This document shows, piece after piece, positions 35,915 through 43,590 of a DNA stretch of 64,000 nt. The position numbers were made by a program, and so were the translations under genes. Source of the stretch: Bacteroidota bacterium. GTDB taxonomy: Bacteria; Bacteroidota; Bacteroidia; Bacteroidales; SKPS01. Every line of letters begins with the position of its first letter. The first letter of the stretch is position 1. Below the pieces are notes generated by a model. It was given only the letters and a program-made list of their open reading frames with translations. It was not told the origin of the DNA and ran no database searches. Location: contig JAKLII010000003.1 in assembly GCA_022709695.1 (NCBI GenBank), positions 268,124 to 332,123 on the forward strand. The letters are read 5' to 3'.

Positions 35915-36739
35915 ATGAAAAAAGTATTTGTTTTAATGGTTATTGCGCTTCTGATGGGGTTCAGCGTTGTGAATGCCCAGGATAACAAAAAGGATGCACC
36001 CAAAGCCGGGACAGAAGTGGCTGAAGCGGCTCCTGTTGACTCTGTTGCACCGGTTGTCGCAGAAACTCCTGAAGTGGCTCCGGCAGAGGAGGCAGAGGTA
36101 AAAGGTTTTCATCAGGCGTTGAAAGAAAAGTTCATCGAAGGGGGACCTGGTTTTATGGCCTTTATCCTTCTTTGTTTGGTGCTTGGATTGGCACTTGCCA
36201 TCGAAAGGATTATTTATCTGAGCCTTGCTTCCACCAACAACCAGAAATTATTGCAGGAAGTTGAAGCGGCTTTGGAACGCAAAGGAGTTGATGCCGCAAA
36301 AGAAATTTGCAAAAACACCCCGGGACCGGTTGCCAGTATCTTTTTTCAGGGGCTTGACCGCTATGGAGAAGGATTGGATGTTGTGGAGAAATCCATTGTA
36401 TCTTACGGAAGTGTGGTAATGGGTCGTCTTGAGAAGAATGTATCCTGGATTTCGCTCTTCATCGCACTTGCCCCGATGCTCGGGTTCTTGGGGACGGTTG
36501 TTGGTATGGTTCAGGCATTTGATGCCATTGAAAAAGCTGGTGATATCTCTCCGCAAATCGTAGCCGCAGGTATCAAGGTAGCTCTTCTTACCACCGTATT
36601 CGGTCTTATCGTTGCTATGATCCTGCAGGTCTTTTACAACTACCTTGTTTCGAAAATCGACACCATTGTAAACGACATGGAGGATAGCTCAATCACCTTT
36701 ATGGATATTTTGGTAAAATTCCAGGCCAAACAGAAATAA
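35915..36739 (+). CDS. exbB: ExbB/TolQ/MotA-type proton channel
   Basis: A 274-residue protein. Unusually, a signal-peptide-like segment (VFVLMVIALLMGFSVVNAQ) is followed by a linker of about 40 residues rich in Ala, Pro, Glu and Val. The MotA_TolQ_ExbB core starts around residue 80, with helices near 82-103 (FMAFILLCLVLGLALAIE), 172-192 (ISLFIALAPMLGFLGTVVGMV, split) and 215-240. The core motif LGFLGTVVGMVQAF is present. Together with ExbD partners it energises TonB or gliding and secretion machinery by proton flow. It heads a four-gene operon ending at a strong terminator. Confidence 0.93.
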   Translation: MKKVFVLMVIALLMGFSVVNAQDNKKDAPKAGTEVAEAAPVDSVAPVVAETPEVAPAEEAEVKGFHQALKEKFIEGGPGFMAFILLCLVLGLALAIERIIYLSLASTNNQKLLQEVEAALERKGVDAAKEICKNTPGPVASIFFQGLDRYGEGLDVVEKSIVSYGSVVMGRLEKNVSWISLFIALAPMLGFLGTVVGMVQAFDAIEKAGDISPQIVAAGIKVALLTTVFGLIVAMILQVFYNYLVSKIDTIVNDMEDSSITFMDILVKFQAKQK

Positions 36740-36802
36740 TCTGTCCACCAGTAGTTCTGTATCTGATTTACTGTTAACAGCCTAATATTGAAAGGTATTG
36801 AT

Positions 36803-37282
36803 ATGAGAAAAATATTTGAAAAATCCTCAAAGATAATTACTTGGGTTATGATGGTGCTGGCTGTCCTGCTGACAGCCTGGCTGACCATCTCTTCCAGTAA
36901 CGATATGGCTAAGGATATGGTAAAAGCATTTGAAAAAATAGGAATGACCCTGAATATTTTCTTCATTGCCACGTACATTATCCTTGGTTTGTCCATCTTT
37001 CTTGCCCTATTCTTTGCTGTAACAAGCATCTTTGTTAAACCTAAAGCAGCAAAGAACGGACTTATCGGTATAGGGGCCCTGGTACTGATACTGGTAGTTT
37101 CCTTCCTGCTTTCCACCTCCGCGATTGATCCGGAGTTTACCAGCAAGATGGCCAGTACCATTACGGTTACTGACGGCATGTCGAAACAAGTCGGAGCCGG
37201 ATTGATAGCAGCCTATATCCTGGGAGCTCTTTCGATCCTTGCAGTTATAGGTTCTGCGGTTTACAAATTTGTTAAAGGTTAA
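36803..37282 (+). CDS. Membrane protein of the ExbB-ExbD operon, unknown function
   Basis: A 159-residue protein starting at the ATG at 36803; a TTG at 36788 in frame is less likely. Four hydrophobic segments (about 10-30, 50-75, 90-107 and 132-153) separate short loops. No catalytic motif is visible. It is conserved in character between exbB and exbD in Bacteroidetes operons, so an accessory subunit of the proton-channel complex is the natural inference, but unproven. Confidence 0.75.
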   Translation: MRKIFEKSSKIITWVMMVLAVLLTAWLTISSSNDMAKDMVKAFEKIGMTLNIFFIATYIILGLSIFLALFFAVTSIFVKPKAAKNGLIGIGALVLILVVSFLLSTSAIDPEFTSKMASTITVTDGMSKQVGAGLIAAYILGALSILAVIGSAVYKFVKG

Positions 37283-37294
37283 AATTTTCATGCT

Positions 37295-37942
37295 ATGGCC
37301 AGACCATGTCCAAATATCAATGCGGGATCTATGGCGGACATTTCGTTCCTCCTGCTGATCTTTTTCCTGGTTACCACCACCATGGATGTAAACCAGGGGA
37401 TCAACAGGTTGCTTCCGCCCCTGATGGATGATCCTACCGCCAAGCCTCCAAAGATTAATAGACGTAATGTTCTTGTTGTGCTGGTCAATTCAACCGACCA
37501 GATGCTTGTGAACAATAAGTTCATGGAGATCGGTGATCTCAGGCAGGAAGCAGTGATCTTTTTCACAAATCCGATGGATGACCCGAACTTGCCTGAGAAG
37601 GAATCCATAACCCAGAAAATGGCTGATTCGAGAGGAGATGCTGCCAAATACGACAAATGGAAGCAGACGTATGAGGTGCTGGGTGAGGATTACAAAGTGT
37701 CCAAGGGAGTGATCTCCCTGCAGAACGACAGGGGAACCTCGTACAAGATGTACATCCAGGTACAGGACGAACTTGCCAGGGCTATTACCGAGGTAAGAAA
37801 TGAGCTGTGCATGCGGTTATGGGGCGTGAAATTCACCTCCCTGAAGGAAGAAACCGACCTGGCGCGCATTGAAGCGATCCAGGCGGTAATCCCCGCTGCC
37901 ATTTCTGAAGCAGAACCTAAAAACATAGGAGGACAGCAGTAA
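37295..37942 (+). CDS. exbD: ExbD/TolR family protein (long form)
   Basis: A 215-residue biopolymer transport protein. The single N-terminal helix with the essential aspartate is seen in SMADISFLLLIFFLVTTTM, residues about 12-30. The periplasmic part is longer than a standard ExbD (about 140 residues) because of an inserted region (about 90-140; MDDPNLPEKESITQKMADSRGD, split). The second ExbD gene follows one base after the stop. Two unequal ExbD paralogues in one operon are usual for Bacteroidetes. Confidence 0.9.
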   Translation: MARPCPNINAGSMADISFLLLIFFLVTTTMDVNQGINRLLPPLMDDPTAKPPKINRRNVLVVLVNSTDQMLVNNKFMEIGDLRQEAVIFFTNPMDDPNLPEKESITQKMADSRGDAAKYDKWKQTYEVLGEDYKVSKGVISLQNDRGTSYKMYIQVQDELARAITEVRNELCMRLWGVKFTSLKEETDLARIEAIQAVIPAAISEAEPKNIGGQQ

Positions 37943-37943
37943 T

Positions 37944-38405
37944 ATGGCAAAATTCAGAAAGAAAAAACTGGAAGCGCAATTTGAGTTGAATACTGCCTCA
38001 ATGCCCGATATTATCTTTATGCTTCTGTTCTTCTTCATGGTTACCACCACCATGAGGGAGGTTAGCCTCTTTGTGAAACTCAAAGCCCCTGAAGCCTATG
38101 AGATTCAGAAACTGCAGAAAGCCAGCCCGGTGAGTTATATCTACGTGGGGAAACCCACCCAACCCGCCCTGTTTGGTACCGACGACCGGTTCCAGTGCAA
38201 CGACCAGTTCAAGGATATTGATGAAATTGCGGGTTGGGCCATCCAGGAACGTCAGATCCTGCCTGAAGAACAAAAGAATAAAATGACGGTAGCCCTGAAG
38301 GTGAATGAAGAAACCCGCATGGGGCTTGTTACCGACATCAAACAGGAACTCAGGAAAGCACAGGCCTACAAAATCAACTACACCACCCGGAGAAAAGGGA
38401 AATAG
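37944..38405 (+). CDS. exbD: ExbD/TolR family protein (short form)
   Basis: A 153-residue paralogue. The membrane helix SMPDIIFMLLFFFMVTTTM near residue 18-36 carries the proton-pathway aspartate, and a periplasmic domain of about 100 residues ends in a basic tail. It is one base after the long ExbD gene and last in the operon; a hairpin plus eight T follows 26 bases later. Confidence 0.92.
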   Translation: MAKFRKKKLEAQFELNTASMPDIIFMLLFFFMVTTTMREVSLFVKLKAPEAYEIQKLQKASPVSYIYVGKPTQPALFGTDDRFQCNDQFKDIDEIAGWAIQERQILPEEQKNKMTVALKVNEETRMGLVTDIKQELRKAQAYKINYTTRRKGK

Positions 38406-38430
38406 TTCTTTTATCCGGGATGATATTCAG

Positions 38431-38467
38431 AACGGGGATACCTGATAAAGGCAGCCCCGTTTTTTTT
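38431..38467 (+). terminator. Rho-independent terminator of the ExbB-ExbD operon
   Basis: AACGGGG pairs with CCCCGTT across a 17-base loop and is followed by a run of T. The T run overlaps the stop region of the convergent CPBP gene. Confidence 0.8.
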
Positions 38468-39416
38468 ATGCATCCCGCCGGGCAGCGTCAGTCTTTCCTG
38501 AAAACCTGATCAGCATACATACCAGTACGGTGAGTAAAATGCTGATGGCCACCTGGCCGATGCCTGCATATTGTCCGAAATCCTGGTATCCGTACCTGAT
38601 AACCCCTAATTGCGAAAGGTATTCAACGACCACAGCGGACCCATTGTTGATAAAATGGGCCGCTACCGGAAGCCATACAGAGCCCGACCACACCATCAGG
38701 TACCCGAATAGAAGCCCCAGAAACATGCGGGGAATGAACCCCTGAAACTGAAAATGGAAAAAGCTGAAAACCAGGGCGGTGATGAAAACAGCCACATGGG
38801 GGTTTCTGAGCCCGGCACGGAGTTGCTGCTGCAGTACTCCCCTGAAGAAGAATTCCTCACCAATGGCCGGGATCACAGCAATCATCAGCAGATTGACCAG
38901 AAACCTTCCCGGAGTCTGGTGGTGGAAGAAAATCTGTGTCAAGGCCCCTGCATCCTCCTCTGCCCTGATCAGGGGGTCGGGAAGCGGTATGCTCATATTC
39001 AGGTCGGTAAGCCACGAGATCAGGGGAAGTGATAGGATCACCAGAGGCAGTGTAAGCAGGATAGCCGGCAGGGTGGGTTTTTTCGGAAACCATTCAGGGG
39101 AATGTGGATTTGCGATTCGGTAAAGACGGATAAAGAGAAAGGGTGGCAACAGGAAAAGGCCAATCTGGGAGGAGATTTGGGTGATGTATAAAATGGGCAG
39201 GGTGTACCCTGGCAGGCTCTCTGCGGACAGGCCATCCGCTCCGCCATTGCGGAGAAGATCCAGCGTGTCGCCCAACGCATGGCCTCCGTACAGCAGCATC
39301 ACCAGCAGTTGTCCGGCGGCTGAAAACAGAAACAACGACATCAGGGTAAGAATGCCGAAAAAGAGCAGTTGTACCCATACATTTTCAGCCATCACAGCCA
39401 CAACAAACCGTTTCAT
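38466..39416 (-). CDS. CPBP family intramembrane glutamic endopeptidase
   Basis: A 316-residue membrane protein starting at the ATG at 39416 (39392 is possible). Eight or so hydrophobic segments are present. The CPBP/Abi motifs are IGEEFFFRGVLQQQL near 200 (EExxxR) and FSFFHFQFQGFIPRMFLG near 237, with a later HFINNGSAV near 277 (HxxxN). The open frame reaches to 39998, but that extension overlaps dus antisense and lies upstream of the promoter box. CPBP proteases resemble the eukaryotic CAAX protease Rce1; the substrate is unknown. Confidence 0.92.
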   Translation of the reverse strand: MKRFVVAVMAENVWVQLLFFGILTLMSLFLFSAAGQLLVMLLYGGHALGDTLDLLRNGGADGLSAESLPGYTLPILYITQISSQIGLFLLPPFLFIRLYRIANPHSPEWFPKKPTLPAILLTLPLVILSLPLISWLTDLNMSIPLPDPLIRAEEDAGALTQIFFHHQTPGRFLVNLLMIAVIPAIGEEFFFRGVLQQQLRAGLRNPHVAVFITALVFSFFHFQFQGFIPRMFLGLLFGYLMVWSGSVWLPVAAHFINNGSAVVVEYLSQLGVIRYGYQDFGQYAGIGQVAISILLTVLVCMLIRFSGKTDAARRDA

Positions 39417-39437
39417 ATACCCCTCGTGCTTTATGGG

Positions 39438-39446
39438 GCAAAAGTA
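39438..39446 (-). promoter_or_regulatory. -7 box of the CPBP protease gene
   Basis: The minus strand reads TACTTTTGC, 21 bases before the ATG at 39416. It faces away from the dus box 27 bases to the right, a compact divergent promoter. Confidence 0.55.
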
Positions 39447-39473
39447 CTGAAAAGAAAGCAGCTTCGCTTTTCT

Positions 39474-39482
39474 TATCTTTGC
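39474..39482 (+). promoter_or_regulatory. -7 box directly before the dus gene
   Basis: TATCTTTGC ends three bases before the ATG at 39486, predicting a leaderless transcript. Confidence 0.55.
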
Positions 39483-39485
39483 CGT

Positions 39486-40469
39486 ATGTTGCAGATCGGA
39501 AACATACAGATAACCGGCTTTCCGGTGCTGCTTGCCCCGATGGAGGATATCAGCGACCCTCCGTTCCGGCGCATCTGCCGCAGGTTCGGTGCGGATATGG
39601 TGTTCACCGAGTTCATTGCTGCAGACGGACTGGTGCGGGATGCAGTCAAAAGCCTCCAAAAACTCGATATCCGTGACGATGAGCGGCCGGTAGGCATTCA
39701 GATTTTCGGGAAAGACCCTGATACCATGGCCGAGGCCACCCGGATCGCCACAGAAGCAAGGCCCGACCTGATCGACATCAATTTTGGCTGTCCGGTCCGC
39801 AAGGTGGCCATGAAAGGGGGCGGAGCCGGATTGCTGAACGATGTGCCGCGTATGGTGGAGATCACACAGGCCATGGTGAGAAGCACCCCGTTGCCGGTAA
39901 CCGTGAAGACCCGGCTTGGCTGGGATGACGACCATAAAAACATCCTTGATATCGCCCTGCGCCTTCAGGATGAAGGGATCGCTGCCCTCACTATACACGG
40001 GCGCACCAGGTCACAGATGTACCGCGGGGAGGCCGACTGGACCCTGATCGGTCAGGTGAAGGCACACCCCGCCATCCGGATTCCAATCATCGGCAACGGG
40101 GATATCACTTCAGCAGCACGGGCCATAGAGATGCAGCAGCGCTATGGGGTGGACGGCGTGATGATTGGCCGGGCCGCCGTGGGAAACCCCTGGATATTCC
40201 GTGAGATCAGGCACTTTATATCTGCCGGACAGATCCCTGCACCTCCAGAGCTGCAGGAACGGGTGGCCGTTTGCCGGGAGCATTTGCTGGCCTCCGTGGA
40301 ATGGAAAGGGGAAAAACTGGCCCTGTTTGAGATGCGGAACCATTACAGCCATTATTTCAAAGGTATTTCCGGCGTCAAAGAGTTCAGGAGTGCCCTGGTA
40401 ACGGCAGATTCACTGTCTCGTGTGCTGCAACTGCTTGATTCCTGGAAAGATTACCTGCAACAAGCCTGA
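39486..40469 (+). CDS. dusB: tRNA-dihydrouridine synthase
   Basis: A 327-residue FMN enzyme reducing uridines in tRNA. Motifs are LLAPMEDISDPPFRRICR near residue 13-30, QIFGKDP near 76, the catalytic cysteine in NFGCPVRKVAMKGGGAGLL near 101-119, KTRLGWDD near 140, and IHGRTRSQMYRGEADW near 171. The C-terminal helical domain is present. The start at 39486 gives MLQIGNIQI; an upstream in-frame ATG (39369) lies beyond the divergent promoters. The exact Dus class (DusB is most likely) is inferred from general similarity. Confidence 0.92.
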   Translation: MLQIGNIQITGFPVLLAPMEDISDPPFRRICRRFGADMVFTEFIAADGLVRDAVKSLQKLDIRDDERPVGIQIFGKDPDTMAEATRIATEARPDLIDINFGCPVRKVAMKGGGAGLLNDVPRMVEITQAMVRSTPLPVTVKTRLGWDDDHKNILDIALRLQDEGIAALTIHGRTRSQMYRGEADWTLIGQVKAHPAIRIPIIGNGDITSAARAIEMQQRYGVDGVMIGRAAVGNPWIFREIRHFISAGQIPAPPELQERVAVCREHLLASVEWKGEKLALFEMRNHYSHYFKGISGVKEFRSALVTADSLSRVLQLLDSWKDYLQQA

Positions 40470-40484
40470 AAATTTTACCATAGC

Positions 40485-41624
40485 ATGCTTATCAACCAAA
40501 AACATTACCGTTCCATCTGGCTGCACCCCGACCATCCGGGGGTGGTTCAGACATTCGATCAGCGAAAACTCCCCTTTGAGGTTGAAATCGTGGATATAGA
40601 AAGCCCTCAGCAGGCGTGTGATGCGATTAAAGATATGCTGGTCAGGGGTGCTCCCCTGATCGGGGCAACCGGCGCGTTCGGATTGTATCTGGCAACCCTT
40701 TTACCGGAATTGGGTGAAGCTGAAAACAAGCTTCAAAAGCTGTCGGACTGGAAAGAAAAACTCCTCAGCACCCGCCCCACTGCAGTGAACCTGCAATGGG
40801 CGCTGGAAAGAGTTTACAACCGAATGGCAGATTGCCTGGATGCAGATGAAATGTCTGATACGGCCCTGAAGGCTGTGCAATCCATTCTGGATGAGGAGGT
40901 TGCGATGTCAGAACGTATCGGAATGAATGGTCTGGAACTTATCCGGGAGATCAGCCGGCGAAAAGGGGGCGCCCCCGTGAATATCCTCACCCACTGCAAT
41001 GCCGGATGGATTGCCTGTATCGACTATGGTACGGCCACGGCTCCCATCTATCTGGCGAAGGAACAAGGCATTCCCGTACATGTTTGGGTCGATGAAACCC
41101 GTCCCCGGAATCAGGGGGCACGGCTTACCGCCTGGGAACTGGGCGAAAACGGAATCCCGCATCACCTGATTGTGGATAATGCCGGAGGGCACCTGATGCA
41201 GCACGGCATGGTGGATATGGTGATTGTAGGCACCGACCGCACCACCCGGCAGGGGGATGTAGCCAATAAAATCGGCACCTACCTGAAGGCGCTGGCAGCC
41301 TTCGACAACCAGATCCCTTTCTATATCGCGCTTCCATCCTCCACCATCGACTGGGGAATCCGGGACGGTATCAGGGAGATCCCCATCGAGGAAAGGGATG
41401 AAGAGGAAGTGTTGTTTTCTGAAGGATGGGATGGTGCGCGCATTCACCGGATACGGGTTACCGGTACAGCTACGGGTGCTGTAAACCATGGTTTCGACGT
41501 CACCCCGGCACGGCTCATAACCGGATTGATCACGGAGCGAGGGGTTTGCCCCGCTTCAGAAGAGGGGTTGCTGAGCCTGTTTCCTGAGAAAATAAGCACC
41601 TCACCCCCCGGCCCCCTCTCCTGA
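40485..41624 (+). CDS. mtnA: S-methyl-5-thioribose-1-phosphate isomerase
   Basis: A 379-residue aldose-ketose isomerase of methionine salvage, related to eIF2B. Signature regions are RGAPLIGATGAFGLYLA near 50, the catalytic cysteine in LTHCNAGWIA near 166-175, ETRPRNQGARLTAWEL near 205-220, and the catalytic aspartate in VGTDRTTRQGDVANKIGTYL near 247. The last nine residues (TSPPGPLS region) are encoded by a repeat-type palindrome and are probably not ancestral. The class II aldolase gene 79 bases downstream suggests a joint pathway. Confidence 0.96.
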   Translation: MLINQKHYRSIWLHPDHPGVVQTFDQRKLPFEVEIVDIESPQQACDAIKDMLVRGAPLIGATGAFGLYLATLLPELGEAENKLQKLSDWKEKLLSTRPTAVNLQWALERVYNRMADCLDADEMSDTALKAVQSILDEEVAMSERIGMNGLELIREISRRKGGAPVNILTHCNAGWIACIDYGTATAPIYLAKEQGIPVHVWVDETRPRNQGARLTAWELGENGIPHHLIVDNAGGHLMQHGMVDMVIVGTDRTTRQGDVANKIGTYLKALAAFDNQIPFYIALPSSTIDWGIRDGIREIPIEERDEEEVLFSEGWDGARIHRIRVTGTATGAVNHGFDVTPARLITGLITERGVCPASEEGLLSLFPEKISTSPPGPLS

Positions 41625-41636
41625 ACGGAGAGGGGG
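41602..41636. repeat. GC-rich palindromic repeat at the 3' end of mtnA
   Basis: CCCCCTCTCC (41612-41621) pairs perfectly with GGAGAGGGGG (41627-41636) across TGAAC. It is preceded by TCACCCCCCGG, a sequence type that recurs as an intergenic repeat in many bacterial genomes. The mtnA stop codon lies in the loop, so the repeat supplies the C-terminal codons. It could also act as an mRNA 3' stem, though no T run follows (GAGAAAAACCC). Confidence 0.7.
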
Positions 41637-41703
41637 AGAAAAACCCTGATTTATAGGATGAAAAGAATCAACCCATTAGCAACGCCATCAATCTTCAGAA
41701 AGA

Positions 41704-42303
41704 ATGAACCACAATGAAGAAGGATATATTAAGTTTGCATGTCACTGGACGGAGGCTCCTGCTCTGATTCCGGAGTCAGTTTTTGATGAGGTGAATGCAG
41801 CCCGCCACCGTATGCTGGAAAAAGGGCTCATCGGGTGTTACGACAACGGGATTGGCTTCGGGAATATCAGTATCCGCAATCCGGAAGTACCTGAACAGTT
41901 TTTCATTACCGGATCGGCGACGGGGCATATCAAAGAGGGAGCGCCGGCGATCTATGCCCTGGCAGAGAGGTGGGATATTGCCCGCAACACCCTTTGGTGC
42001 AAAGGCCCTCTCAGGGCATCCTCCGAGTCGATGTCGCATGCCATCATCTACGATACCTGTCCTGAGGTACAGTGCGTAATCCATATCCACAGCATGGAGC
42101 TCTGGAAGAAGGCAATCCGGGAGATTCCGTGCACCCCCGGGCATGTCTCCTATGGCACCCCTGAAATGGCTCTGGCAATCAGGGATCTCATCCTGTTCGG
42201 GAAGATGCAGGATCATGGCATCCTGGCGATGAAAGGGCATGAAGAGGGGATTGTGATGTTCGGGAGGAGTGCTACAGAAGCGGAAAGGCAAATCAACATC
42301 TAA
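41704..42303 (+). CDS. Class II aldolase/adducin family protein
   Basis: A 199-residue zinc-dependent aldolase-fold protein. Motifs are GFGNISIRNP near 51-60 (substrate phosphate loop), FFITGSATG near 66, the acid-base glutamate in ASSESMSHAIIY (E108), zinc ligands H127 and H129 in VIHIHS, and H179 in KGHEEG. Family members include fuculose- and rhamnulose-phosphate aldolases, MtnB dehydratase and the Ald2 aldolase of the DHAP shunt. The position after mtnA points to 5-methylthioribulose- or 5-deoxyribulose-1-phosphate as substrate, as dehydratase or aldolase. I cannot separate these from sequence alone. Confidence 0.85.
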   Translation: MNHNEEGYIKFACHWTEAPALIPESVFDEVNAARHRMLEKGLIGCYDNGIGFGNISIRNPEVPEQFFITGSATGHIKEGAPAIYALAERWDIARNTLWCKGPLRASSESMSHAIIYDTCPEVQCVIHIHSMELWKKAIREIPCTPGHVSYGTPEMALAIRDLILFGKMQDHGILAMKGHEEGIVMFGRSATEAERQINI

Positions 42304-42347
42304 ATCCCGTCTGAGTTTGCAGGCACCACCAGTATGACTATAGTGGT

Positions 42348-42355
42348 TATCTTTG
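42348..42355 (+). promoter_or_regulatory. -7 box of the PorP/SprF gene
   Basis: TATCTTTG lies 27 bases before the ATG at 42383. It overlaps an in-frame TTG (42353) and so excludes that as the start. Confidence 0.55.
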
Positions 42356-42382
42356 TCTGCTGAACCCCTAATCCCTTCCAAA

Positions 42383-43276
42383 ATGCACCGATGTTTCCGG
42401 CGACCCGATTCCCTTCTGTACCTTGTGCTGATGGCTTTGCTGGCCCCTTTTCCGGCAGTTTCCCAGGAGTTCACTTTCATCAATGGTTTCCAAACTCCTG
42501 TAATCCTGAACCCGGGCTTTGCCGGAACCGAAGAAACCGGAAATCTGAGTCTTCATACAAAATTTTCGGGGAATATATATGGGCAACTGATAAACTTTGC
42601 CGCGGCATGGGATCAGCCGGTCAGAAAATTGCGGGGGGGCCTTGCCGTGGTGTATACGTCCTCAGCGATAAAGTACTATGAAACCAGGAACCTGTTGCAG
42701 GCAGGATATGCCCTTCACCTCAAACCCGGCCCTTTGCTGAAGATCATCCCTTCCGTTCAGGTGGGATTAGGTATCAACCATCTGAAAGCCATGTCATTTG
42801 GAGGGCCTACGGATGCTTCCACTAAGGCTTATTTCTCGGCAGGGGCAGGAGCCCTTGTGCTTTACCGGGGTTTTTCGGGAGGAATGGCCTTCAGCCATCT
42901 GAATACCCCCGATGTGGGGTACGAAAACCTGGAAGTTGAACAGCCCATTGAAATCACCCTCCATGCCCGTCAGAAATTCCTTACCGACATGGAAGGAGTA
43001 TTTCTCTATGCCGGCGCTTACTACTGGCAGCAGGACCAGTGGAGCAGGATCGCCCCCTCCCTCGAAATTAAGGTGAAAGGGTTCACCGCCGGGCTTTGTG
43101 CAATCCGGTATCAGGACATTAATGTGTCCTATGGTCTGGGAGGCTCTGCCGGCTTCGACCTTCGGAAGTTCAAAGCAGGGTATTCGTTCATCGGGAATCT
43201 GTCGGGAAATACCCGACTGGAAATACCTGCACACGAGATCTTTCTGATCTACCGGTTTGATCTGGAGGATCAATAA
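42383..43276 (+). CDS. PorP/SprF family type IX secretion outer-membrane protein
   Basis: A 297-residue protein. The signal peptide (SLLYLVLMALLAPFPAVSQ) is followed by the typical PorP/SprF start FTFINGFQTPVILNPGFAGTE (split in evidence: INGFQTPVILNPGFAG). A beta-barrel follows, with GGLAVVYTSSAIKYYE-like and AGAGALVLYRGFSGGMAFSH-like strands. Members sit with secreted adhesins or gliding and secretion components of the T9SS. Here it stands alone, without an adjacent SprB-type giant protein. PorW/SprE lies 10 kb away. Confidence 0.9.
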   Translation: MHRCFRRPDSLLYLVLMALLAPFPAVSQEFTFINGFQTPVILNPGFAGTEETGNLSLHTKFSGNIYGQLINFAAAWDQPVRKLRGGLAVVYTSSAIKYYETRNLLQAGYALHLKPGPLLKIIPSVQVGLGINHLKAMSFGGPTDASTKAYFSAGAGALVLYRGFSGGMAFSHLNTPDVGYENLEVEQPIEITLHARQKFLTDMEGVFLYAGAYYWQQDQWSRIAPSLEIKVKGFTAGLCAIRYQDINVSYGLGGSAGFDLRKFKAGYSFIGNLSGNTRLEIPAHEIFLIYRFDLEDQ

Positions 43277-43355
43277 CCTGACCGGCGATTCTTCTGTGCA
43301 TGCCATTATTCCGGCAATAATCTGTGGTGCCAGCGCCTGAAAAAAATAAAATTCC

Positions 43356-43364
43356 TATCTTTGC
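43356..43364 (+). promoter_or_regulatory. -7 box of tRNA-Met
   Basis: TATCTTTGC lies 26 bases before the tRNA 5' end, a normal spacing for a processed tRNA precursor. Confidence 0.6.
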
Positions 43365-43390
43365 CGGGCTTTTTAAGACAAGAAAAGCAT

Positions 43391-43464
43391 GGTCCTATAG
43401 CTCAGTCGGTTAGAGCAACTGACTCATAATCAGTAGGTCCCTGGTTCAAGCCCAGGTGGGACCA
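43391..43464 (+). tRNA. tRNA-Met (anticodon CAT)
   Basis: A 74-nt cloverleaf. The acceptor is GGTCCTA with TGGGACC (one G-T pair), the D-arm has AGCTCAG, the anticodon loop is CTCATAA, and the T-arm is CCTGG TTCAAGC CCAGG. The CAT anticodon also fits tRNA-Ile2, where C is converted to lysidine; elongator Met is the default call. It lacks the C1-A72 mismatch of initiators. CCA is not encoded. Confidence 0.92.
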
Positions 43465-43470
43465 CAGGAA

Positions 43471-43580
43471 GTAAAAAGGCAAAAGTAAAAAGGCAAAAGT
43501 AAAAAGTAATGCGGTGGCTGAGCGTAGTCGAAGCCAAAGGCAAAAGTAAAAAGAGGGGGCTGGGAGGCCTCCTTTTTAGT
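43471..43580. repeat. Repeat patch after tRNA-Met
   Basis: The 14-bp unit GTAAAAAGGCAAAA occurs twice in tandem (43471-43498), then partially, and again as AAAGGCAAAAGTAAAAAG at 43536-43553. Between them is GGTGGCTGAGCGTAGTCGAAGCC (43513-43535), a dispersed intergenic motif type familiar from Bacteroidetes. A GGAGGCCTCC palindrome followed by TTTTT at 43565-43579 may terminate tRNA-Met or, read the other way, the lipoprotein gene. Confidence 0.75.
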
Positions 43581-43590
43581 TTTGGGAATA

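Noticed and set aside
39417-39998. N-terminal extension of the CPBP protease to 39998
   Set aside because: It runs antisense through dus and upstream of a consensus promoter box at 39438-39446; the start at 39416 gives a normal family length.
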